Shown here: positions 12,501 through 24,500 of the stretch, piece by piece | Layout: each line of letters opens with the position of its first letter | Numbering within the stretch: the first letter of the stretch is position 1 | Assembly: GCA_946894095.1 (NCBI GenBank) | Contig: OX335660.1 | Location: 5,647,001-5,711,000, forward strand | Length of the DNA: 64,000 nucleotides | Origin: Incurvaria masculella | Lineage: Eukaryota; Arthropoda; Insecta; Lepidoptera; Incurvariidae | Direction: 5' to 3' | Translations under genes and position numbers: made by a program | The notes under the pieces: model-generated | What the model was told of the DNA's origin: nothing | Database searches by the model: none | What the model saw: only the letters and a program-made list of their open reading frames with translations

Positions 12501-15500
12501 TTCGTAGTCAAACTACACTGAGTTACGTCACAAAGATCCACGGATTCGATCAACTCAGTAAGAAAGAACCCGCAAAGAAACTTCACGGGTTTACATAACA
12601 TATTTGTTCTTAAAGTGTTTTCAGATAGACAGTGTTATGGATCGCTTACTTGTTTAAGTAACAAAAAACAAAAAAAACAAGTAAGCGATTCATAACACTG
12701 TCTTTCCGAAAACATTTTAATAATAATGTGGAACAACAGTGAAAGTCTAATTAAACATATTTTTAGGGTTCCGTACCCAAAGGGTGAAAACGGAAACGTA
12801 TTAATATGCCTCCGCTGTCCGTCCGTTCGTCCGTCCGTCTGTCACAGGGCTGTATCTCGTGAACCGTAATAGACCGCAAAAAACGTGATTTTTTGTGTTA
12901 AATCTTGTACGATGGTACGGAACCCTTCGTGTGCGAGTCCGGCTCGTACTTGGCCGGTTTTTCTCTGTCCACAATTTCATGTCACTACTTCTACTACTAA
13001 CGTAGTATTCATGTCCAAAAAGTCTTACAACAACGAATGGTACAAAGTTATGTACGTGTCTTCTTATGATATTAAATCGCAAAAGAGGGTTTTATCGGAG
13101 AGAGCGTCTTACAATAACGAATGGTACAAAGTTATGTACGTGTCTTCTTATGATATTAAATCGCAAAAGAGGGTTTTATCGGAGAGAGCGTCTTACAATA
13201 ACGAATGGTACAAAGTTATGTACGTGTCTTCTTATGATATTAAATCGCAAAAGAGGGTTTTATCGGAGAGAGCGTCTTACAATAACGAATGGTACAAAGT
13301 TATGTACGTGTCTTCTTATGATATTAAATCGCAAAAGAGGGTTTTATCGGAGAGAGCGTCTTACAATAACGAATGGTACAAACCTATGTACGTGTCTTCT
13401 TATGATATTAAATCGCAAAAGAGGGTTTTATCGGAGAGAGCGTCTTACAATAACGAATGGTACAAAGTTATGTACGTGTCTTCTTATGATATTAAATCGC
13501 AAAAGAGGGTTTTATCGGAGAGAGCGTCTCACAATAACGAATGGTACAAAGTTATGTACGTGTCTTCTTATGATATTCAATCGCAAAAGAGGGTTTTATC
13601 GGAGAGAGCGTCTTACAATAACGAATGGTACAAAGTTATGTACGTGTCTTCTTATGATATTCAATCGCAAAAGAGGGTTTTATCGGAGAGAGCTTCGCTT
13701 ATATTACAGTATACTTTACTTTTACGTTTGTTGTCGGAAACGCGGAAACGAATTACGAATACGAAGAATGTATCTGCACTTTGTCGAGCAGTCGTTTTTG
13801 GTCCAGTGTGAAGTACTGACAAAGATTCCCAGCTTAATTTTCCTAGATATGTCGTCCGATATGAAAATCACGTGTTAGACGTGTAGATGTTAGTTTGAAT
13901 AGCGACTACCTCTGCTATAATTATTATAAAAATAGTAAGACTAGACTCAGTTACGACACAAACTGACGGATCCGCGCGTTCGATTAACTCAGTAAAGAAG
14001 AACCTACAAAGAAACGTCACTGGTTTAAAGATTTCTTCTGTCCACACTTAAAAAAAACATTTACAATTAAAAAAATATAATGAAACATTTAAATGCAATT
14101 ATTGCTAATCTTGCTTTTTTGGTAGAAACATTTAAAGCAAAAAACAGTGAACAAAAGAAAAAGCGACCCTCAATGCAATGAAATTTAAAATAGAAAATAC
14201 TTAACTAAACAAAATGTATATCACTATCACTATCACTACATAGTACAAAACAAAGTCGCTTTCTCTGTCCCTATATGCCTATATCCCTATGTATGCTTAA
14301 ATCTTTAAAACTACGCAACAGATTTTGATGCGGTTTTTTTAAGTAGATAGAGTGATTGAAGAGGAAGGTTTATATGTATAATAACATCCATTAAATAGTG
14401 GAGAAATACTGTTATTTTTGAGGTTTCCAATGTGATGTCGTATAAAAATTTCATTTTTTCCGCTTACTTTGCAAATACAGGCTGAACCCTACGAGATTAA
14501 TCAAAATAATGTACTAAGTATTGTACACATTAAAAAGGTCTACAGAAAACTCCGCGATGGTATATGTCTATTTCTTATGGCTATCCCACAACAAATTTTT
14601 TTTGTCATTTACTTTTTAAGACAAATAATGGCTAATTTTCGAAGCGATTTTAACCAATACAGCATTAATCCTTATCCAATTAAATACCTTAAATACATTG
14701 TTGATTTAATATAGATCTATATGGCCTTTACAGCATATGATTTAAATTAATATTTTCGAAGATATTACAGATTTAAAAATTGCGGGACGTAGCATTTGCG
14801 GCTGTACCGGCCGGCCGGGGCGGCGGGAGCGTGCCTATATATAGTGCGTCGGAGGTCGCGATTCTCCCTATAGCACTTTGAATTTATTATTTCTCTAATA
14901 TCTAATAATCATCTAATAATAATATCTAAGTTTTTTTTTATTTCAAATATTTCAATGTAGGAACTCTACGTAAAAAGGGTTTATTTGTATTATGCCCGTG
15001 CAAAGCCGGGACGGGCGACTAGTAATTATATAAATTGGAAACGCTATATCATTAACTACCGAAGGGCATTTTCACATGAAAACATATTCTGCTCTTTTCA
15101 CGGAGCTGGATAACTTCTCTACGGAGTTGCTGATAATTGAAAAAAAAATTGAAAAAAAGATCTTGATTGAAACATCAAAGAGGGGCATTAGGTTTGCACA
15201 TATCTGGAAAGCAATTCAAATTTTAAACACTTATTCAACAGTCTCTATGGAGATAATACACACACCCCACTGCGGTTGAATCCTCAAGCTTTTCCAACTT
15301 CTCCAAAGTTAAGACACTTATTTAACTGTCTCTATAGAGATAATACACTTAACCCAATGCGGTTGAATCCTCAATAGAGCTTTTCTGAATTTTCTAAATT
15401 TAAAGACACTTATCTAACCGTCTATATGGAGACAACAAACATACCTAATTGCAGTTGAATCCCCAATATAGCTTTCCGACTTTTCAAAGGTTAAGGTGGG

Positions 15501-18500
15501 CCATCCCGCTCAACTCCCCATACAAACGGGGAAAGAAGATCACGCCTATATTTCTTGTCAGAGATCCCAAATTTTGCTCAAAATAGCTTTATTTGATCGA
15601 ACTAGATGTCTGATGACCATTGGCATTGTAAAATTGTGTTTGGTTTCTAAGTTATAAGGTCCGAAAGTTCGAATTTTTCGCGCGTTTTATGCAATAACTT
15701 TGGAGGTGGATTACGCAATGATAAAGTAAGAACATCTTAAAAAGATTAGTCATCAGACATAGCTTATTTAACCCGTAAAGCGCGAACGACGCCGCATAGG
15801 CGTCCTCTGCCGCGCTCCCGCTATCTGCGCTGATTGGCGATTTTTTGTGTGGGCATAGATTTACTGGTCTATGATTGGCTTTTTCAAATGGATAGAGGAG
15901 TGTAGGACGCTTTTGATTGGCTAAACCGCGACCCAATAGCTGCAACTTCGTAAAACAAAATATTTTTTTGAAATCCGCGCGGCTCGTCTCGCTGGCCAGT
16001 CGACCGAGATACGTTTGCGCGCGTGGTTCTGTGCCGGCTGAAAAGGATGATTGACGAAAATATTACGTAAGTATTGTAATTTTTTTTATATCAATGAAAT
16101 TGTAATATATTCAGCTATCTATCAATGCAGTGGTTATAGGTTTTTGCAATTTCTGTAGGCAGCAAAAAAATCAAATGTTTTTTGGCATGTTCAGATTTCA
16201 AAGATTTATCACATTTGTTTACAAAATTTGTTTACAAAAAATTACGTTTGCTTGAATGTAATTAGTCCGGATTGTGGCAAATTTTGTGTAGAATCCGGTG
16301 ATGTATCACACTTGATATGTTTTCTTACATAAAAATGGAAAAAAGACCGAAAATCTAGAAAATCATATTTTGTAGTATAAACATTGTGAGTGTATTGGTG
16401 TCGGCCGCTCGGCCGCTCGGCCGCCCGCTGGCCGTTGGTCAAGTGTGATTCAAGTCATTTGTCGAGATCTCAGGAACTTCGTGAGCGTGGAGTTATAATA
16501 CCAAATTTTGTTGCTTTGAAATCGTTTGGTATATCTAATAAGTAATCCCATTGCATCCTCTGCATACATTTCCATAGGGCAAGACGCATCTGGTAATAGA
16601 ATAGAATTAAAAATATGTACTATTTGTTTCGGTTACATAGTATTCTTGTTAGGGTTCCGTACCCAAAGGGTGAAAACGGAACCCTATTACTAATCCTCCG
16701 CTGTCCGTCCGTCCGTCCGTCTGTCCGTCCGTCCGTCTGTCACATGGCTGTATCTCAGTAACCGTAACAGATAGACAGCTGAAATTTTCACAGAGTGTGT
16801 ATTTATTTTGCCGCTATAAGAACAAATAGGTAAAATTGAAAAATAATTTAAAATCCCATACAAAAAACGTGATTTTGTTATGTTAAATCTTTTACGATGG
16901 TACGGAACCCTTCGTGTGCGAGTCCGGCTCGCACTTGGCCGGTTTTTGGTTACAAGTCACACTGGGTCAATTGCCGTGCATGCTGTATGACATTTTGGCG
17001 AATTCTGCCGTGCATGTCGCACCTATTCTCATGCTAACGGGTGGTGTGTGGACACAAAAGATGCCTAAAATATACTTGCGACATGCACGGGAGCAATTAC
17101 CATGCATGTCAAACAACTTCAAAAATTTTTTTTCATCATATCTTGGGAAACTCTGGTCTTAGACTCATCATGCGACCCCTCAAACTAGATGGCCCGACCT
17201 GATCTACCTACCTGTCATGTCAAAACTTGTTTTCGTCATACATTGTAAATTTTGTAACTTCAATAATAGGAGGAGGTGTCTGACAGACGGACGGACAGAC
17301 AACGCACAAACTCTACTTCAGATATAATCATTAGGTGTTTTTTTTTACCATCCGTCGCTAATTCGAATTTCTATTCATTTTAGGTTTCACTTTTACAAAA
17401 TGTTAAAAAATATACTTGTGCTGCTATATTTCTATGAACTTATATTTACGTGTTTTATTTCAAAGACCATGTCACCAATGCTTCGTGTCACGGAAGCCTG
17501 CTTCTACTCCAGCAACAAGATTCGACCTCGTCACGCTGCTGAGTAAGTGCCTACCTATATAGATAGAACGCGCGCGCCCACCTATCTATAGATAGAGCGC
17601 GCGCTCACCGACGTGTGTTCAAGTGGAGCGTTTGCATGTATGAGTGCGCTGAGTGCAATTTTATAGCCGAATTTGAATGTTATAAATAAAATGTTATTGA
17701 TTACATATTATAACATTATCTTACACAAAAAAATTGTGTATATATAACAGTTTATGATGATATAAAATCTAACTCGATTCTAATTAGATTAGATTCTAAT
17801 TAGACTGTTAGTAATGTAGAGAGATTTTTCGGGTTTTTCCTTTACTGAAAATGTTATGTAAACTTTTTCTTTACAAAAATTTTATGTAAATATTCTTCCA
17901 TCATTATTCAATAAATTAAAAATAAATTCAACTGAGATAATATCGTAAATAATTTATAATAAATTCTAAAATATTATTTTGAAAAACAATAAGTGTCGCT
18001 TTTGTTCGCGATGTTTGGAACCAAATTATAATATTTTTTTGTATGGCGGGGTCATTAGTTTTTGACACAATGTTATAGCAGCTATCAAAAACTACGAAAT
18101 AAAAAACAAATTTGTTTCATAACTTTATCTTTTTTACCCTAAACCTCGAGTAACATCACAAAATATTTAAAAAAATTCTAAAGTCAATGTTATATGATTT
18201 TTATTATTTTATATTTGAACCAAACTACTACAAAAGTAACGTAAATAAATGGAGGCACTATCTAGCTACATGGAACAGTTATTATTTTGAAGATACCTTG
18301 ATCAGTGTCTTAGATATAGATTTTTATTCGATTCGGGAGTGCGGTACAGGACGCCGATGCTGCGTCGTTCGCGCTCCAAAGGTTAATCAAGATTTATAAT
18401 CTATTTGGTTTTTGTTCGATTTTTGACTACAGCGGTCGTGGTTTACTTTTAGCTATAAGTCGTTTTGTAATTAAAATCTTACCAAATCATACACTATGCA

Positions 18501-21500
18501 CATTGTCTTTTTTGTGGACAGGTTGCATCTTCCTCATCACGGAGCCTGTCTTTTTCTTTGAAACAGAGAAGGTCCCAGAGCGCAACAGCACGGTTTTGTA
18601 CCGTGCCCGCGAATGAGTTAGTCCCGCCGGGTTGGGCCACCTTAAGACACTTATTCACCCGTCTCAATAGAAATAATACACATAGCTAACTGCGCTTAAA
18701 TCCCCATTACGGCTTTTCGGACTTTTCTAAAGTTAAAGACACTTACCTAACCATCTCTATATAGATAACACACATACCCCACTGCGGTTAAATCCCCTAC
18801 ACAGCCTTTTTGATTTTACCATTAATTTCACACCCACAAATCAGAACCACAACAGACAACCGAACCCGCACGCACCTTCCTTGAACATCACCAACCCCCG
18901 ATCGTAGTCAAACTTGAGGTTGCCCGCCGCGCTGTCCGCGCACAGGCCGTCGAGCCGCACGCCGCTCGCGGAGAGCGCCCGCAGCGCGCGCAGCGCGGCG
19001 CGCGCGACGCCCGCGGCCGGCGCGGCGAGCACCGCGCGCCGCGCCAGCGAGAGCGCCGCGCCGCGCGGCATCGCGCCCGACAGCCGCAGGCACGCCAGCA
19101 GCAGCCCGCTGTACTCGACGCCGTACGACTGGAACGGTGCGGAATTTCAGCATCGCGGCGCCAGATTTTCGGTCCGCTATTTTATGTAACCGTACATGGA
19201 AGCCTTTACATGGTACCCTTACTTCAGGCAGGATATTGACCTTTTGGAGAGAGTACAGAGACGTGCAACTAAGATGATGATGCCCCTTAAGGTGGCCCAA
19301 CCCGCTCATTTCCCCATACAAAAGGGGAAAGAAGATCACGCCTATATTTCTTGTCAGAGATCCAAAATTTTGCTCAATATAGCTTTATTTGATTGAACTA
19401 GATGTCTGATGACCATTGGCATTGTAAAATTGTGTTTGGTTTCCAAGTTATAACGTCCGAAAGTTCGGATTTTTCGCGCGTTTTATACGATTACTTTGGA
19501 GGTGGATTACGCAATGATAAAGTAAGAACATCTTAGAAAGATTAGTTATCAGACATAGCTTGTTTAATCAAGATTTATAATCTATTTGGTTTTTGTTAGA
19601 TTTTTGACTACAGCGGTCGTGGTTTACTTTTAGCTATAAGTCGTTTTGAAATTAAAATTTTCGTAAATCTTACCAAATCATACACTATGCACATTGTCTT
19701 TTTTGTGGACAGGTTGCATCTTCCTCATAACGGAGCCTGTCTTATTCTTAGAAACAGAGAAGGTCCCAGAGCGCAACAGCACGGCTTTGTACCGTGCCCG
19801 CAAATGAGTTGAGGCCGCCGGGTTGGGCCACCTTAAGGACAAATCATATAAAAACTGATTGGATGCACTGGGCCTCACAACGCTAGAAGAAAGAAGACAC
19901 CGGGGTGACTTGATCGAAACTTTAAAAAATCTAAATGGACTTTACGATGTACCCAACCTTTGAACCATATTTACTTAATGAAAGACTTTGTGGACATTCT
20001 TTAAAACTTAACCAAAGTAACTTCAACTCTAACCTAAGAAAACATTTCATATCTAACCGAGTGGTGGACTCTTGGAACAAACTGCCACAAGAAGTGATCA
20101 GTGCTATAACAGTGAACGGGTTCAAAAACTAATCGGATAGTTATTTTAAATTAAAAAAAAAAACAGACATTTGATAACCAAATAGTGCACTCAACCAATG
20201 ACATACACGCATCAGCTTTAAGCTGCTGGTGTATATAAATAAATAAATGGATACCTAATACCAAACCTACTATCACCATCGTCCGACTTGAGCTTACGCT
20301 ACAGATAGTGTGTTCACGACTAGTTCAATTCACGCTGACAACCCTAATAATGGCGTCCCGTGAACGATATGAAGTGCTCACGCTTTGGAGGTAGGCAGTT
20401 AGGCCAATGACAGTGTCACATTTAGACGTTTCTATAGCACTGTCCATCATCTTTCAATGCTTGGTCCGAATCATTTTTGATGCTGGCAGCTTTGACCGTG
20501 CAATGAATCGGGACGCTTGTTTTTGTGTACACTGTAAACGTTGACAGGTCAAATCGGACCATCACTATCACTACATAGTATAAAACAAAGTCGCTTTCTC
20601 TGTCCCTATATCCCTATATCCCTATGTATGCTTAAATCTTTAAAACTACGCAACAGATTTTGATGCGGTTTTTTTTAATAGATAGAGTGATCGAAGAGGT
20701 AGGTTTATATGTATAACAACATCAATTAAATAGTGGAGAAATACTGTTATTTTTGAGGTTTCCAATGTGATGTCGTAAAAAAATATTTTTTTTCTGTTCA
20801 CATTGCAAACGCAGGAACCCTACGAGATTTATTAAAATAATGTACTAAGTATTGTACACATTGAAAAAGTCTACAGAAAACTCCGCGATGGTATATATCT
20901 ATCTCTTATGGATATCCCACAATATTTTTTTTTGTCATATTTTTATGACAAATAATGGCTAATTATCGAAGCGATTTTAACCAATACAGCATTAATCCTT
21001 ATCCAATTAAATACCTTAAATACATTGTTGATTTAATATAGATCTATATGGCCCTTTACAGCATGTGATTTAAATGAATATTTTCGAAGATATTACAGAT
21101 TTTAAAATTGCGGGACGTAGCGTTTGCGGCAGTACCGGCCGGCCGGGGCGGCGGGAGCGTGCCTATAAATAGTTCAAAATAATTTTTGTTTTAAATGATA
21201 TTATGCCCGTGCAAAGCCGGGACGGGCTGCTAGTAATGTATACATATTAGTTCAACACACCGCACTCCTAAATAAAGTATGTGTCATGCCAGGACCTTCC
21301 CATTATGAGCATGGCTGCATTCATTGCATGCATGGAGTTGTAGAGACATCGAACAAGCTCCCCGACGACGTAATTAATGCCAACTCAACCAATCAATTCA
21401 AAAATCGTTTAGACACTCATTTTAAAAGAAAATAAAACAAAGAACCAGAATCCACTGTAAGGAAGTGCGTTATCTGGGAATATACCTAGACAGACGCCTT

Positions 21501-24500
21501 ACTTGGAGGAAGCATATTTTTACCAAGAGGAAAGCACTAAGTATGCAACTAAGAAAACTGTATTGGCTATTGGCTCGCGATTCAAAACTATCTATGGATA
21601 ACAAACTTCTCACCTATAAGTGTGTACTTAAACCTACAGAGTTGTTTGGAACTGCAGCTAATTAAAATCTGGAAATACAATCCAATCCAAGATGCTGCGT
21701 ATGATCACAAACGTGCCGTGGTATATGACCAACTCTCGACGTCAGCGCGACCTAAAGATACCAACGGACCAGGAAATAACGGACAAACTTAAATCCTATG
21801 CAAAACGCATACAGAAGCATCCCAACCAACTGGCCTGCAAATTGATGGATAAATCCACCCCCACCTTCTGCAGAATTAAAAGAATAGCTCCCCAAGACCT
21901 TATATAGATCTGAACATACATATAAGACCACAGAAACATATGGATTAGCCACTGGGAAAATACCATGCAAGACCGAAAGACAACTCACAAACTCTAGCTA
22001 AATGCCTGCATAGGCATGTGATATGAACAGAATAAAAGGAGAATAAAAAAAATAAAAAAACGTTGTGTGGAAAGGCAAGGACACCTTTCCAGACAGCGAT
22101 GTCTCAAGTAAATCAAACAGCATGAATAAGCCGGCTTGCACCGAAGGAATCGACGTACCATATCGCCGACGCGCGTCGCAATGTCCTCCACGAGTGCAAC
22201 GAAGGCCGCATCGAGGGGGGCGGGGGCGGTGTGCGGCGAGGAGGGGGCCGCGCTTGCGCAGAGCGCCGCGAGCGCCGCCACGCCGCGCCGCGCCTCCACC
22301 GCGCGCTCCCCGGGGAATATCGCCCTGCGGACGGCCCGCTCGGTTCACTAGTGCGCCCGTCGAACGATTAAGGAAGCGATAACGGCCGATTGCAATTTTT
22401 TTTATAAGAGATGAAAGGTCGTCAGCCTCGGTAGCCCAGTGGTTCGACGCCTTACGATTTGATAAGCTGGGTAAGCACCTCTAAGCGCAGTTGGGTTCTG
22501 GATGGGTGACCATTTTCAACCGTTGAGTCCGGCCGTGGTTCGGATTCCACGTAAAACTGTAGTTACTAGGTGGTAGGGTTAATCCAGCCCGGGTTGGTAC
22601 TATCGCATTGAATGAACGATGGTCGAAGTGGCAATGAAAATGGTCCGTGTTTGCCATCCAGTTCAATGTAGCCGAGCAATATAAGGAAGGTCCTGGCATG
22701 TGAAGGTGATGTGACGTTCAGTTTGGTACTAGCCATCCATGCCCAGTTACATAAAAAAAATTTATGGTATGTATGATTTGAAACGTAAACAGTATCAGAT
22801 AATATTACATAAGAATTTACTGGATACGACATTCCCGTTGTCTCATTAATTTGAGTTTCAGCGACATCTACACTTGAAGCATTGTAATCAGATTTTGAAA
22901 ATAATCTGAAAACAGTTTTTTACTCGTGACATTCGTCGGGAGCAGGATTCGAACCTGCGACCGCGCAAACAAAACATACCGTCCAGCCCGGACTCACCCC
23001 GCAGCGAGCAGGCGGCGCGCGCGGACGCGCGCGCAGGCCGGCGCCGCGCGCATGCGCCGCTCGTCGCGCTCGCGCCGCTCCGCCGGCGTGGCGCGCTCGC
23101 CGCGCAGCGAGCGCTGCACGTCTGCGAGCGACGCGCGCACCACCGTCACCACCTGCGCGCGGGGACGACGTGAACATGGTTTATTTATTTATTTGGTAAA
23201 CAAAACAGAACATTCACCACAAAAGAACAATAATTAACATCACATAAAACATATACTAGGTAACATTCCAATAAAATTGTGCACACCGCATGCATAGTTG
23301 TACAACTATTCAGTACTTACCTAATGTATAAAAAAAGTTAAGGAAAAACAAAATTGAAAAAATTTATTATAAACTTAAATTTAAATTTAAATAACAAATA
23401 AACATGATTTCCAAATTGTACGTTAGCAAACAAATAAAGAACATGAATTTTGAAGTTTGCATTTTCCGTCCAGTTCAATGTAGCCGAGCGATATAAGAAA
23501 GGTCCTGGCATGACACCAAGTTCCCATGTGGTGTGTTAGGCTAATGTTCGACGTTCAGTTTGGTATTAGCCATCCTTGTCGTTATATTAAAAAAAACCCA
23601 GCAGTTGGCATATGTCTACCAATGATGTTGCCAATGAGCGGCGCGGGGAGTTGCCTAGCATACCAGAGGTCTGGATTCAAATCCTCGCCCCGACATGCAC
23701 CACTTTCTTTCGCTTTCTGAGTTGGATAAGTGCATTTCGTCACGAATGCGATCTGTTTCATGGGTAGGAACCCATGTAAAACTGTAGGCCCCCTTCCACT
23801 ATGAGGTTAGGATCTGGATTTGGCATTTTTGGGCCGCATTATCAGCCAGAGACGACGCACAGGCGTATGACGACAGCGAGCGGCCGCCTGGCGACAAAGC
23901 GGTGTCCCTGCATCGCATAGAACACCACTTTTCTAGCTCCATTTTTAGGGTTCCGTACCCAAAGCGTACCAAACGGAACCCTATTACTAAGCCTCCGCTG
24001 TCCGTCCGTCCATCCGTCCGTCTGTGACAGGGCTGTATCTCATGATCCTTAATAGGTAGGTAGCTGAAAATTTCAGTGTGTATTTATTTTGCCGCTATAG
24101 TAACAAATAGGTAAAATTAAACAATTATTTATTTATTTATTTATAATAAGGCACACCAACAGTACACACACTAAGTTAACAATAAAATATAATTAAATAT
24201 ACTCCAAAGGTTGAGTACTACTCTCTCATGGTCTGAGCACCTATTATAGGTGTACACAGCATTCAGTACAGAGTTGTTCTGTGAATGTATAAACAATTTA
24301 CAAATACTGAAAAAAACAAAGAAAACAATACTATAAATGTAGAAAAAAGAAATAGAAAACATAACGAAAAATCTTTACAATATGCATCTTAATTAACTAA
24401 CTTTATTAATAGTAATCTATAACTAACAAATTAGGAATAATTCATTATAAAAGGCATACATTTCAGACATATGGTTAATAAGAAACTCAGACACTGCCGG

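Larger units (their letters stand above)
15772..18382. mobile_element. PiggyBac-like non-autonomous element (2611 bp)
   Basis: Flanked by duplicated TTAA (15768-15771 and 18383-18386). Termini are roughly 48 bp inverted repeats starting CC, with GCGCGAACGACGC followed by GGCGTCCT in both arms. The interior has no recognisable transposase. It contains a GGCCGCTC microsatellite near 16403, an AGGGTTCCGTACCC repeat at 16648-16947 and otherwise AT-rich DNA. Confidence 0.8.
15491..18645 (+). mobile_element. TTAA MITE family A, split by a 2.6 kb insertion
   Basis: The left half is 15491-15771 (TTAAGGTGGGCCATCCCGC...). The right half is 18383-18645 (TTAATCAAGATTTATAATC...GGGCCACCTTAA). Removing the inserted element and one TTAA restores the order seen in the uninterrupted copies. 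Confidence 0.85.

Noticed and set aside
12885..13811. A 308-residue repeat-protein gene
   Set aside because: It starts inside an interspersed repeat, has no splice or start context, and a second frame is equally open; better explained as a minisatellite.
21998..22382. Arg/Pro-rich open frames on both strands
   Set aside because: Shadows of ATRIP exon 9; composition reflects GC content only.
22920..23237. Open frames rich in Arg/Ala around 23 kb
   Set aside because: Wrong-frame readings of ATRIP exon 8; the phase-consistent frame is different.
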